This document shows, piece after piece, positions 26,786 to 36,153 of a stretch of 64,000 nt of DNA. Origin of the DNA: Paenibacillus sp. 1011MAR3C5 (GTDB lineage: Bacteria; Bacillota; Bacilli; Paenibacillales; Paenibacillaceae); the NCBI RefSeq assembly GCF_003591485.1, contig NZ_QZCF01000001.1, forward strand, positions 248,001 to 312,000, written 5' to 3'. Made by a program: the position numbers and the translations under genes. The stretch's first letter is position 1, and each line of letters starts with the position of its first letter. The notes under the pieces are model-generated. The model was not told the origin of the DNA and searched no databases. It saw nothing but the letters and a program-made list of their open reading frames with translations.

Positions 26786-28269
26786 TGTAATAGTCCCCTT
26801 ATAGCTTCTTTTGCTTCTATTCGATCATCGAAAGGATAGACTCTCCCTCCGACCAATTGGTAGGTTTCGTGACCCTTCCCCGCAATCAATACTACATCGC
26901 CTTGGCTTGCCATTTCAACCGCTTTTTGAATTGCGGCGCGGCGATCTGGTATGAATAGGCAGCGGGACGGTTCCATCTCCTGTTCGGCCAGCCCAGCAGC
27001 GATGTCCGCCATAATGCGGTCAGGGTCTTCCGTCCTCGGGTTATCGGACGTGACAATGACCATATCGGCGTATCGGGCTGCAATCTTGCCCATAAGCGGC
27101 CGCTTGCTCCGGTCGCGATCGCCTCCGCAGCCGAATACGCATATGACGCGATTGCCCGCGAACTCCTGTATGGCTCGGAGCACATTCTCCAGGCCGTCGG
27201 GCGTATGGGCATAATCGACGACAACAGAGAAGGGCTGCCCTTCCTCCACGCTCTCTACCCGTCCTGGAACACCGGGAATCGATTCCAGCGATGCCTTAAT
27301 ATCGGACAGCGGGACACCTTCGATCAGCGCCGCAGAGATGGCTGCCAAAGCATTGTATACATTGAACTTGCCGGGCAGGCGGAGCCGGATATCGGCCTCT
27401 CCGCGGAATGTTTGGACATGGAAGAAAGTTCCTCTGGCCGATACGGATATGGCTGTGGCACGCACATCGGCTTCCTCTTCCGTGCCATATGTGATCACTT
27501 CAGCGGAAGTGAGCATCCTGAATCGTTCTGAAGCCACATCGTCGGCATTCAGCACAGCGTAGGAGCGCTCCTGCGCCGGCTGCGAGTAAGCATTGCCAAG
27601 TCTGGAGAAAAATAACCCCTTCGCATCGGCGTAATGCTCCATCGTGCCGTGATAATCCAGATGGTCCTGAGTCAGATTGGTGAAGATGGCCGTTCGGAAC
27701 CGGCAGCCCTTCACCCTTCCTTGCTCCAGCGCATGCGAGGAAACCTCCATCGCACAGTAGCGCATGCCCGCATCCCGCATCTCGCCGAGCTGGCGCTGCA
27801 GCTCATGCGCGTCCGGCGTCGTGCCTTTCATCGGAAACGACTTGCTGCCGTAGCGCCATTCGATTGTGCCGATGACGCCTGCCGGCATCCGCTGGTCATT
27901 CAATATTTTTTCTATTAAATAAGTCGTAGTTGTCTTGCCGTTTGTGCCCGTCACGCCGATCAGCTTGATGTGCTCGCTTGGATGGGCATAGATATGATCC
28001 GCGATAATAGCTGTAGCAAGCCTGCTGTCCTTAACGAGAAGCTGCGGCACATCGAGCGCAAGGAGCCGCTCTGTGACGACAGCTACAGCTCCCATGCGGA
28101 CGGCTTCTTCCGCATATGCATGGCCGTCTACTGTCAGCCCCGGCACGCATAGGAACAGCTGCCCGGGCTTCACCAGCCTCGAATCCTTCTCGATATCCCT
28201 AAACTCCGTCTCTCCATCCCCAACCAAACGAGCTGTAATGAGCAAATCCGTAAGATCGCGCAGACGCAT
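26782..28269 (-). CDS. murE: UDP-MurNAc-dipeptide:meso-DAP ligase MurE
   Basis: A 495-residue ATP-dependent ligase adding the third stem-peptide residue. The ATP loop GVTGTNGKTTTTYLIE lies near residue 110. The motif SDNPRTEDP marks specificity for meso-diaminopimelate rather than lysine, so the wall should be of the DAP type, as in Bacillus and Paenibacillus. ATG 28269 (MRLRDLTDLL) follows GGGAGG by ten bases; a TTG three codons earlier abuts that site. Translation is coupled to murF by a 4-base overlap. Confidence 0.96.
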   Translation of the reverse strand: MRLRDLTDLLITARLVGDGETEFRDIEKDSRLVKPGQLFLCVPGLTVDGHAYAEEAVRMGAVAVVTERLLALDVPQLLVKDSRLATAIIADHIYAHPSEHIKLIGVTGTNGKTTTTYLIEKILNDQRMPAGVIGTIEWRYGSKSFPMKGTTPDAHELQRQLGEMRDAGMRYCAMEVSSHALEQGRVKGCRFRTAIFTNLTQDHLDYHGTMEHYADAKGLFFSRLGNAYSQPAQERSYAVLNADDVASERFRMLTSAEVITYGTEEEADVRATAISVSARGTFFHVQTFRGEADIRLRLPGKFNVYNALAAISAALIEGVPLSDIKASLESIPGVPGRVESVEEGQPFSVVVDYAHTPDGLENVLRAIQEFAGNRVICVFGCGGDRDRSKRPLMGKIAARYADMVIVTSDNPRTEDPDRIMADIAAGLAEQEMEPSRCLFIPDRRAAIQKAVEMASQGDVVLIAGKGHETYQLVGGRVYPFDDRIEAKEAIRGLLH

Positions 28270-28346
28270 CTCCTTCAATCCTCCCTCGAATACTCTGACG
28301 GAATACTATATGCCGCCCAGAGCAAACGCGTTAACGGGAGAAAAGC

Positions 28347-30287
28347 TTAGTGCGAATGAGGAATATCCTCTTCATCGCCCAGATAGATTCGGATCGTTGA
28401 GCCTCGATCGACCCGCGTGCCTGCCGCAGGCGCCTGGCGAATGACCACTTTGCCGGTTCCTGCGGAAGTCAAGTTTAAATTCATATTCAAATCCTCATAG
28501 AGATCGGATACGCTCTTCCCAATCAGATTGGGAACGGTAACGATCGGCGTCTCGCCGTACTTGTACAGCCGGTCGATCTGCTTCTCCCGAGGAGGGATAT
28601 CCAATATCGTCAAAGCGTCTTCCATTATATTGCGTACGATTGGAGCTGCGACGACACCGCCGAACTGAATGCCTTGCGGATTATCGACAGCGACGTAGAC
28701 CACAATCTTCGGATCATCCGCAGGCGCAAATCCGATGAACGATACGATATGCTCATTCGGAGAGTAGCGCCCGTTCACAACCTTTTGGGCTGTTCCCGTC
28801 TTGCCGCCTACGCGGTAGCCGTCAATAAAGGCATTGCGCCCTGTGCCTTTGGCGACAACGCTCTCCAGCGCTTCGCGCACCTCACGAGACGTCTCCTCGG
28901 AGATTACTTGACGCACCGCTTCAGGCTCCATCGTCTGTACGACTTCTCCGCTTTCCCGGTTGATGAACGCCTTCGCTACATGAGGCTTGTAGAGCGTCCC
29001 GCCGTTAATGGCGGCCGAGACTGCGGCAACCTGCTGGATCGGTGTGACCGATACGCCTTGGCCGAACGCTGTCGTTGCCAGCTCGACCGGCCCTACCTGA
29101 CTCAGCTTGAACAGGATGCCGTTCTCCTCACCGCCAATATCGATGCCCGTTTTCGTGCCGAAGCCGAAGTTCTTAATATATTGAAACAACGTTTCCTTGC
29201 CGAGCCTGTTGCCTAATGCAACAAAGCCGGGGTTGCAGGAGTTCTCTACAACCTCCAGAAACGACTGGCTGCCATGGCCGCCCTTCTTCCAGCAGCGCAG
29301 CCTCGCTCCCCCGATCTCGACCGCACCGGGGTCGAAAAACCGTTCGTTTTTCAAATCTACTTTATTCTCTTCGAGCGCAGCGGCCAGTGTAATGATCTTA
29401 AAGGTAGAACCCGGCTCGTACGTCATCCAGATCGGCAAATTTCGGTTATACACCTCTGATGCAACTTCTTTGTACTTGTCAGGCTCGTACGTGGGACGGC
29501 TGGCCATCGCGAGGATTTCCCCATTGCTCGGGTCCATTGCGATAGCGATAATATTATCAGCCTGGAGCGACGTCATCGCCTGATCGAGCTCGCGCTCCAT
29601 AACCGTCTGGACCGCTTGGTCGATCGTCAGCTGCAGCGTCAGACCTTCCTTCGGTTCGACATACATATCGGAGGAATTCGGCATCTGGCGTCCTGCAGCA
29701 TCCGACAGCCAGGATACATTGCCTTGGATGCCGCTAAGCATCTCATTATACTTGGATTCCACACCCGTCAATCCCTGGTTATCAATACCCGTGAAGCCCA
29801 GCAGATGCGCGGCTAGGCTGCCATAGGGATAAAACCGCTTATTATCCTCCGCGACAACAATTCCAGGCAAATTCAACTGCTGAATTTCATCCGCCTTCTC
29901 CAGCGTAATCTTCCTGCCGCCGGGCGCTAGCTTCACAATCATCGATTTGGTCTTGAGCTTCTTCAGGATGTTCTCCTGAGGCATATCCAGCAGCCTGGAC
30001 AATGTCGCGGCGGTCTCCTCATGATTCTTCACCTGTACGGGGATGGCCCATACCGTTGGAGAACTGATATTGTATGCAAGCTGCACACCGTTGCGATCCC
30101 ATATCTCGCCCCGCTTGGCGACGTACGGAATGTCCCGCCTCCATGAATTCTCCGCTTTCTCCGCCAGCTCCGCACCCTTCCACAACTGAACGTATGCAAG
30201 CCGGAATCCCAGCGCAATAAACGCAACGCCCGCAAGGATCAGCACGATGAACAGCCGGCGTCTAACCGTCACATTCGATACTTTCAT
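28347..30287 (-). CDS. spoVD: Stage V sporulation protein D (class B penicillin-binding protein)
   Basis: A 646-residue bitopic transpeptidase. It has an N-terminal membrane segment (about residues 12-32), a PBP dimerisation domain and a transpeptidase domain with Ser294 in STFK, SCN at 350-352 and KTG at 496-498, then one PASTA domain (about 580-640; VPNLIGKSVSDLYEDL). In B. subtilis SpoVD works with SpoVE in spore cortex synthesis and lies in the same place, directly after pbpB. ATG 30287 has AAGGAGG upstream. A dedicated sigma-E promoter was not recognised in the 104-base gap upstream. Confidence 0.93.
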   Translation of the reverse strand: MKVSNVTVRRRLFIVLILAGVAFIALGFRLAYVQLWKGAELAEKAENSWRRDIPYVAKRGEIWDRNGVQLAYNISSPTVWAIPVQVKNHEETAATLSRLLDMPQENILKKLKTKSMIVKLAPGGRKITLEKADEIQQLNLPGIVVAEDNKRFYPYGSLAAHLLGFTGIDNQGLTGVESKYNEMLSGIQGNVSWLSDAAGRQMPNSSDMYVEPKEGLTLQLTIDQAVQTVMERELDQAMTSLQADNIIAIAMDPSNGEILAMASRPTYEPDKYKEVASEVYNRNLPIWMTYEPGSTFKIITLAAALEENKVDLKNERFFDPGAVEIGGARLRCWKKGGHGSQSFLEVVENSCNPGFVALGNRLGKETLFQYIKNFGFGTKTGIDIGGEENGILFKLSQVGPVELATTAFGQGVSVTPIQQVAAVSAAINGGTLYKPHVAKAFINRESGEVVQTMEPEAVRQVISEETSREVREALESVVAKGTGRNAFIDGYRVGGKTGTAQKVVNGRYSPNEHIVSFIGFAPADDPKIVVYVAVDNPQGIQFGGVVAAPIVRNIMEDALTILDIPPREKQIDRLYKYGETPIVTVPNLIGKSVSDLYEDLNMNLNLTSAGTGKVVIRQAPAAGTRVDRGSTIRIYLGDEEDIPHSH

Positions 30288-30391
30288 TCTTATTCCTCCT
30301 TGTACCGCCGCTTGGCAACGAGCGTACGCTAACGCTCATTCCCAGCCTATTCGGGACAAGGGGGGGTTATGACAAGCTATTGGGCCGCGTC

Positions 30392-32758
30392 CTAATTTTC
30401 TCCGACATGCTCAATATCAATAGTTTCTGGAGGCGCACCCTCTGTCGTGTCCGGCGGATCGGCATTGCCGCTGCCTCCGGAAGCATCAGTTCCATCCGCA
30501 CCGCCATCGCTGCCTTCGCTGCCTTCGCTGCCTTCGCTGCCTTCGCCGTCGCCACCTTCTGTATTTGTTTCTTCAACGTCATTCGGATCAGGCTCGACAT
30601 AATCATCCGAGCCAATCGGAGGCGACAGCTTCACTCGAATAATCCTCACTCCGTTTTTCTCCTCCACCTTCTGCGAGACCACGAAGCCCGTCCCTTCCGT
30701 TACAAGCTTCGCTCCAATTAACGAAGACAGCTCTAGAGCATCCCTTAACGACACGCCGGTCAGGTCCGGCACCGGGATTTTGTTCAGCTGCTCCGTAATG
30801 AGGAAGAGCCGCTGCGTCGGGTGCACCAGGGAGCCCGCGGCCGGAATCTGGGCGACGACCGTGCCGCCATTGCCAACGATCTCGAACGGCATTGCCTTCG
30901 CTTTTAATTCCGCTTTGGCCTTCGAGATGTTGGCATCCTTCATATCCGGCACTTTCACTTTAATTTCCTTCGACTCCGGATCGCCTTCCGGCACCCAGTT
31001 AGGAGCTATGCCCATCTTGCGCAAGCTCTTCAGCACAATCTCGCGGAAGGCTGGCGCTGCTACCGTACCGCCGCCAACATTCGGGCTGTTCGGTTCGTCG
31101 ACAGCAATATACAGAACGATTTTCGGATTGTCGACCGGCGCATAGCCGATAAAGGACACCATGAATTTTTCCTTCGAGTATTTGCCGTTGATGAACTTCT
31201 GGGCAGTACCCGTCTTGCCCGCCACGCGATAACCTTCGATATAGGCGTTTTTGCCTGTGCCGATTTCTTGGTCAGAAACAACCTGTTCCAAATATTCGCC
31301 TACTTGACGAGAGGTTTGCTCCGAGATGACTCTCCTGACCATCTTTGGCTCCGTTACCGTTGTCGTTTTGGTGTTCGGATCTGTTATGTTCTTGATAATA
31401 TGCGGCTCCATCAGCTTGCCGCCGTTCGCCACCGCCGCAACAGCCGCCACCTGCTGAATCGCCGTTACGGCGACGCCTTGGCCGAATGAAGCCGTTGCGA
31501 TTTCACTATTGTACTGGAAGCGGATCGATCCTGTCGCTTCATTCGTCAGTTCGATACCCGTCTTCTGGCCAAAGCCGAAGCGTGTGAAATAGTCGCGAAG
31601 GCCCTCCGCTTTCAGACGCTCCAAACCCAGCTTGATGAATGCTACGTTACTGGACAATTTCAAGCCCTGCAAGAAAGTAATTTCGCCCCAGCCATCCAGA
31701 TTATGGTCGCGAATGACAACCGTATCCCCCGGTATTTTATAACGACCGGATTGATACTTTTCTTCTGGATCGAAGTAGCCTTCCTCCACCGCCGCGGCAA
31801 GCGTAGCGATCTTGAACGTGGAGCCCGGCTCGTAGAGAGAGCCGACAGCGTGATTGTACATATTTTCATAAGGACTTTTCCAATATTCATTCGGGTCGTA
31901 CTCCGGCATATTGGCCATCGCCAATATCTCCCCTGTATTCGGATCAGCCGCGATTGCCGTTGCATTCTTAGGCTGGTATTTATTCATGATTTCACGCAGC
32001 GCTTCCTCTACGTAGTCCTGAATTTCATTGTCGATCGTCAAAGTAATATTACTGCCGTCCAGCGCTTGCTGAAATTCAACCTCGCCCTTGGCGAGCTGTA
32101 CGCGCGCGCCGTCCTTCTCATAACGGAAATATCCGTCGACGCCGGTCAATCGGTCATTGAAGTAGGCCTCAACGCCCGTCATCTTCTCTCGGTCCAGACT
32201 GACATAGCCTATCAGCTGAGAAGCCAGCGTCTTGCGCGGATAATAACGTTTCAGCGTCTCGGCGATCATAATGCCTGTATCGCTGCCTAGTTTCTTGTCT
32301 AGCAGCTCCGTTTTCAATCCCTCACGGAATTCAACCAGCTTGTCCGCCAACGTCTTTTCAATCTGCCAGCCGCCATTCCGAAGCTCTCTGTGGGCGAAAT
32401 GGACTCCTTCGTCGTTTTTGGCTGTAACGACTTCTCGAGCTGTACTCTCAGGAATGCCCAGAGATTCTGTTAATCCTTTAATAACCTCCTCTGTTATCCC
32501 CAGCTTGTCTATTAATCTCGGATTAACCGATACATTGTAAGCAATCGTGTCCATAGCCAAAACATTGCCGTTCCGGTCTGTGATCGTCCCCCTCTTCGCT
32601 GTGAGCGTCTCCGCTGCGGCCCAGCGATTTTTCGCCATCGCGTAATAAGTATCCCTGTCTATCACCTGAACATAGTAGATTCTGCCGATGAGAACGAGAA
32701 AAAGGAGGGTCATCACCCCTCCGAACAACAACGTGCGCAGTTTAATCCGTTTACTCAT
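30392..32758 (-). CDS. pbpB: Division-specific penicillin-binding protein PBP2B with two PASTA domains
   Basis: A 788-residue class B PBP of the divisome. The membrane anchor is at about residues 8-30, followed by the dimerisation domain and a transpeptidase with Ser313 in STFK, SSN at 369-371 and KTG at 515-517. Two PASTA domains follow (VKVPDMKDANIS; IPVPDLTGVSLRD). The C-terminal 55 residues are an acidic, Gly/Ser-rich tail with EGS triplets coded by a 9-bp tandem repeat. It is about 70 residues longer than B. subtilis PBP2B, mostly because of that tail. It lies between ftsL and spoVD. Confidence 0.95.
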   Translation of the reverse strand: MSKRIKLRTLLFGGVMTLLFLVLIGRIYYVQVIDRDTYYAMAKNRWAAAETLTAKRGTITDRNGNVLAMDTIAYNVSVNPRLIDKLGITEEVIKGLTESLGIPESTAREVVTAKNDEGVHFAHRELRNGGWQIEKTLADKLVEFREGLKTELLDKKLGSDTGIMIAETLKRYYPRKTLASQLIGYVSLDREKMTGVEAYFNDRLTGVDGYFRYEKDGARVQLAKGEVEFQQALDGSNITLTIDNEIQDYVEEALREIMNKYQPKNATAIAADPNTGEILAMANMPEYDPNEYWKSPYENMYNHAVGSLYEPGSTFKIATLAAAVEEGYFDPEEKYQSGRYKIPGDTVVIRDHNLDGWGEITFLQGLKLSSNVAFIKLGLERLKAEGLRDYFTRFGFGQKTGIELTNEATGSIRFQYNSEIATASFGQGVAVTAIQQVAAVAAVANGGKLMEPHIIKNITDPNTKTTTVTEPKMVRRVISEQTSRQVGEYLEQVVSDQEIGTGKNAYIEGYRVAGKTGTAQKFINGKYSKEKFMVSFIGYAPVDNPKIVLYIAVDEPNSPNVGGGTVAAPAFREIVLKSLRKMGIAPNWVPEGDPESKEIKVKVPDMKDANISKAKAELKAKAMPFEIVGNGGTVVAQIPAAGSLVHPTQRLFLITEQLNKIPVPDLTGVSLRDALELSSLIGAKLVTEGTGFVVSQKVEEKNGVRIIRVKLSPPIGSDDYVEPDPNDVEETNTEGGDGEGSEGSEGSEGSDGGADGTDASGGSGNADPPDTTEGAPPETIDIEHVGEN
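30509..30544. repeat. 9-bp tandem repeat inside pbpB
   Basis: Four perfect copies of GCTGCCTTC (plus strand), reading Glu-Gly-Ser on the coding strand, in the extracellular tail of PBP2B. Repeats in units of three codons can expand or contract without breaking the frame. Confidence 0.9.
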
Positions 32759-32771
32759 AAAATGTCACACC

Positions 32772-33176
32772 CTATTCATGCAAAGCTATGCTGGGATTGA
32801 CGCTGTCTTTTTTCACCATGATGCCGTTATCCACGCTGCTGCTGACCATGCCCTGCGACTCCGCCAGCTTGCGGATACGCTCCGGATCGCCCAGCATCTC
32901 GACCTGGCGTTTTAGCTCCGCCATTTCCACATTCAACGTCTGGTTCTCCGTGTTCAATTGTTTAATGTGGAGATTCATATCGTAGATGTGTGCGTAACGA
33001 GAAATAATAATGCCGGCTACAACAACGCAGATGATAACCGTGAACAGATACAAGAGCTTCTCCTGTACGGGCAATGACTTGCGTTTGATGACAACTTTCT
33101 TCGTTTCGCGAATGACCTCTTTCTGTCCCGGCTTTCGCTTCGGCTGAAGCGCCAGATTACCATTAACGTACGCCAC
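32772..33176 (-). CDS. ftsL: Cell division protein FtsL
   Basis: A 134-residue bitopic protein with a basic cytoplasmic tail (about residues 1-38), one membrane segment (about 42-62, LYLFTVIICVVVAGIII) and a short extracellular leucine-zipper coiled coil (65-100). It partners with DivIC and FtsQ at the septum. The start is GTG 33176 (MAYVNGN), with GGGGGA nine bases upstream. Placed between rsmH and pbpB as in all dcw clusters. Confidence 0.93.
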   Translation of the reverse strand: MAYVNGNLALQPKRKPGQKEVIRETKKVVIKRKSLPVQEKLLYLFTVIICVVVAGIIISRYAHIYDMNLHIKQLNTENQTLNVEMAELKRQVEMLGDPERIRKLAESQGMVSSSVDNGIMVKKDSVNPSIALHE

Positions 33177-33195
33177 TAGTAGATATCCCCCTCTT

Positions 33196-34149
33196 TTATC
33201 CCAATTTCTGGGCTATTCTCAGTTTTGCCGATCTGGCTCTCGGATTCTCCTCCAGCTCTGCCTCGCTTGGCAGAATCGGCTTGCGATTAATTAGCTTGAG
33301 TGTTCCTTTATTCCCGCATACGCATAGCGGAAAGTCCGGCGGGCATGTACACTTCTCCACATATTTGGCAAAAATCTGCTTGCAGATCCGATCTTCCAGA
33401 GAATGAAAGGTGATAACGGAAGCTCTTCCCCCGGGAGCCAGACATCTGATACTTTGCTCCAGCGCTTCCTCTTCAGCGCCCAGTTCATCGTTAACTGCGA
33501 TCCGGAGCGCCTGGAAGGAACGCTTCGCCGGATGGCCGCCTGTCCTGCGCGTGGCAGCAGGAATCGATACCTTAATCAGCTCTGCCAGTTCTCCAGTCTG
33601 CTCAATCGGCGTTTGCTGCCGGATTTTCACGATGTTCCTGGCAATATTGCGGGCGAACTTCTCCTCGCCATATCGGTCCAGAATGCGTGCGATATCCCGC
33701 TCATCCCATGTATTCACGATCTCGTGGGCCGTCAGGTCGCTCTCTCTGTCCATTCTCATGTCAAGCGGCGCATCATGATTGTAGCTGAAGCCTCTTTCCG
33801 CCTCGTCCAGCTGCGGACTGGATACGCCGAGATCGAACAAGATGCCGTCTACCTGAGGCACCCCGTCTGCAACCGGCACATCGCATCCCAGAAGCTCTTG
33901 CTCCAGGTAACGGAAGTTGCTTCGTACAAGCGTTACTTTATCGATATAAGGGGCAAGCCTCTTGCGCGCATTATCCAGCGCCCAGTCGTCCTGGTCGAAT
34001 GCGATCAATCGTCCTCCTGCACCGAGGCGGGAAGCAATCAGCTCGCTATGTCCCGCTCCTCCGAGCGTGCAATCGACGTATATGCCGTCCGGCTTGATCG
34101 CCAGGCCGTCAACCGCTTCCTCCAATAACACGGTCTTATGCTGAAACAC
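33196..34149 (-). CDS. rsmH: 16S rRNA m4C1402 methyltransferase RsmH
   Basis: A 317-residue SAM-dependent enzyme that N4-methylates C1402 of 16S r[18 protein letters not shown] at the start, the SAM-binding [29 protein letters not shown] and the C-terminal [12 protein letters not shown] are all characteristic. The start is GTG 34149, with GGAGG nine bases upstream; the longer ORF form starts upstream of the ribosome-binding site. It has 48 bases to mraZ. Confidence 0.97.
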   Translation of the reverse strand: MFQHKTVLLEEAVDGLAIKPDGIYVDCTLGGAGHSELIASRLGAGGRLIAFDQDDWALDNARKRLAPYIDKVTLVRSNFRYLEQELLGCDVPVADGVPQVDGILFDLGVSSPQLDEAERGFSYNHDAPLDMRMDRESDLTAHEIVNTWDERDIARILDRYGEEKFARNIARNIVKIRQQTPIEQTGELAELIKVSIPAATRRTGGHPAKRSFQALRIAVNDELGAEEEALEQSIRCLAPGGRASVITFHSLEDRICKQIFAKYVEKCTCPPDFPLCVCGNKGTLKLINRKPILPSEAELEENPRARSAKLRIAQKLG

Positions 34150-34197
34150 GCATGTAGTCCTCCCATTCCTATAGTCCATCCTGTTGTCGGTTCATTC

Positions 34198-34635
34198 TTA
34201 AAAGTTAAAGTCAAAATCAACCAGTTTCTCAGCAATCTCATTGAAAGTCTGCTCCGATTGCTCGTAGTAGCCTTCCCAAGTCTGCTTGCTCCAGATCTCC
34301 ACACGGCTGGACACGCCCAGCACCATGCAGTCCTTGTCAAGCTTCGCATATTCCCGCAGATGGCTTGGTATATTTACCCTTCCCTGTTTGTCCAGCTCGC
34401 ATTCCGTCGCCCCGGAGAAAAAAAACCGGGTGAAGGCACGCGCATCGGACTTCATAAGCGGCAGCGTCTTCAGCTTCTGCTCCAGCACGCTCCACTCGCT
34501 CATCGGGTAGACGAATAAGCAGTTATCCAGGCCGCGTGTTGCAATAAAGGAAGTACCGAGCGAATCGCGGAATTTCGCAGGGATAATAATGCGCCCCTTC
34601 TCATCAATGCTATGTTGATATTCACCCATAAACAT
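34198..34635 (-). CDS. mraZ: Transcriptional regulator MraZ
   Basis: A 145-residue protein of two SpoVT/AbrB-like MraZ repeats ([21 protein letters not shown] and [19 protein letters not shown] regions). MraZ forms rings and represses its own operon by binding TGGGN direct repeats; such repeats are present just upstream. It is the first gene of the dcw cluster. ATG 34635. Confidence 0.97.
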   Translation of the reverse strand: MFMGEYQHSIDEKGRIIIPAKFRDSLGTSFIATRGLDNCLFVYPMSEWSVLEQKLKTLPLMKSDARAFTRFFFSGATECELDKQGRVNIPSHLREYAKLDKDCMVLGVSSRVEIWSKQTWEGYYEQSEQTFNEIAEKLVDFDFNF

Positions 34636-34663
34636 GATGCCGCTCCACCCCTTCCCCTAAAAG

Positions 34664-34688
34664 CTCCACTTTGCCCCACTTTTCCCCA
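34664..34688 (-). promoter_or_regulatory. MraZ-box direct repeats upstream of mraZ
   Basis: On the minus strand TGGGG, TGGGG and TGGAG occur with exactly five bases between them (10-base period), about 30 bases before the mraZ start. This is the arrangement of known MraZ operators. Confidence 0.8.
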
Positions 34689-34718
34689 CCTTGATACAGT
34701 AGTTCGCCACCTAAAATA

Positions 34719-34745
34719 AAAATCCTGCTCCAAGAGCAGGATTTT
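34719..34745. terminator. Terminator between ahcY and mraZ
   Basis: AAAATCCTGCTC pairs with GAGCAGGATTTT around a CAA loop, and on the minus strand ATTTTTATTTT follows. It should end the ahcY transcript before the dcw operon. Confidence 0.88.
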
Positions 34746-34861
34746 CGAAAATTATTTTAGCCTATTAATCATCTATTCCTAGCCATTCTATCGGGGTTAG
34801 TTCTTAAGCTCTAAAACCTCAATCACACCCCAGCAAAAGTCCTGGGTAATTGGACTGCAAA

Positions 34862-36124
34862 TTAATGTTCTGTCCAGCTGTCCAGGTAAGCGATCTGCTC
34901 CGGCGACAGCTTATCGATGCCAAAGCCCAGCGATTCCAGCTTCAATCTCGCCACCTTCTCATCCAGCTCATAAGGAACGTTAACGACTTTGCTTCCAATG
35001 GATTGGAATTCATCGTTCACGTATTTCAGAGACAATGCTTGAAGAGCGAACGTCATATCCATGATCTCCGCAGGGTGACCGTCGCCGGCAGCCAGATTAA
35101 CCAGTCGGCCTTCCGCAAGCAAGTAGATATTGCGGCCATCCTCCATCTTGTATTCCTCGATATTGCGGCGAACCGTACGCTTGCCCGTAGACATGGCCTC
35201 CAGCTCGACCTTGTTCACTTCTACGTCAAAGTGACCCGCATTCGAGAGAATCGCTCCGTCCTTCATTACTTTGTAATGCTCCCCGCGAATAACATCGCGG
35301 TTGCCTGTGACGGTTACGAACATGTCGCCAAGCTTAGCCGCTTCTTGCATCGGCATCACAGCGAAACCATCCATATAGGCTTCCACCGCTTTGATCGCGT
35401 CAATTTCGGTCACGATTACGGTAGCGCCAAGGCCTTTGGCACGCATCGCTACGCCTTTGCCGCACCAGCCGTAGCCCACAACAACAACGGTTTTGCCCGC
35501 TACGACGAGATTCGTCGTACGGTTAATGCCGTCAAATACCGATTGGCCTGTGCCATAGCGGTTGTCGAACAAATATTTGCAGTAGGCATCATTAACTGCA
35601 ACCATCGGGAAGCTCAGCGAGCCTTCCTTCTCGAGTGCTTTCAGACGGATAATGCCCGTCGTCGTTTCTTCCGCGCCGCCGCGCAGATTAACCCCAAGCT
35701 CACGGCACTCGGAGTGAAGCAGCGTCACGAGATCGCCGCCATCGTCAATGATCAGATCCGGCTTCGATTCCAGCGCTTTAATGTTCAGCGCCTTGAACTC
35801 CTCTGGCTCCGGGTTGTACTTGGCGAATACGGTAATGCCGTCCTCCACAAGCGCCGCACACACATCGTCCTGTGTGGACAACGGATTGCTGCCGGTAATC
35901 GTCACGTCCGCCCCGCCCGCTTGAACCACCTTCGCCAGATAAGCCGTCTTCGCTTCCAGGTGAAGCGAAATGGACACTTTCAGCCCTTTGAACGGCTGTT
36001 CTTTCTCGAACTGCTCTTTGATCTTGTTCAGGACTGGCATATGCGCGCTTGCCCAGTCAATCTTTAGATGCCCTTCCGGCGCAAGCGCCGGATCAGCGAT
36101 AATGCTTTTCTCCAATGAGCTCAC
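34862..36124 (-). CDS. ahcY: S-adenosylhomocysteine hydrolase
   Basis: A 420-residue NAD-dependent enzyme that splits S-adenosylhomocysteine to adenosine and homocysteine, recycling the product of methyl transfer. The NAD-binding motif VVVVGYGWCGKGVAMRAKG and substrate motifs (GSNPLSTQDDV, DDGGDLV, NDAYCKYLFDNRYGTG, SNAGHFDVEV) are present. It lacks the insertion of about 40 residues found in many bacterial and eukaryotic enzymes. The start is GTG 36124 (MSSLEKSI), with GGAGGGG six bases upstream. It sits between bshC and mraZ, which are adjacent in B. subtilis. Confidence 0.95.
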   Translation of the reverse strand: MSSLEKSIIADPALAPEGHLKIDWASAHMPVLNKIKEQFEKEQPFKGLKVSISLHLEAKTAYLAKVVQAGGADVTITGSNPLSTQDDVCAALVEDGITVFAKYNPEPEEFKALNIKALESKPDLIIDDGGDLVTLLHSECRELGVNLRGGAEETTTGIIRLKALEKEGSLSFPMVAVNDAYCKYLFDNRYGTGQSVFDGINRTTNLVVAGKTVVVVGYGWCGKGVAMRAKGLGATVIVTEIDAIKAVEAYMDGFAVMPMQEAAKLGDMFVTVTGNRDVIRGEHYKVMKDGAILSNAGHFDVEVNKVELEAMSTGKRTVRRNIEEYKMEDGRNIYLLAEGRLVNLAAGDGHPAEIMDMTFALQALSLKYVNDEFQSIGSKVVNVPYELDEKVARLKLESLGFGIDKLSPEQIAYLDSWTEH

Positions 36125-36153
36125 TGTGGTCCCCTCCAATTAAGTTCGATATC

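Noticed and set aside
30300..30345. Palindrome GAGCGT...ACGCTC upstream of spoVD
   Set aside because: Short, imperfect and without T-run; not distinguishable from chance.
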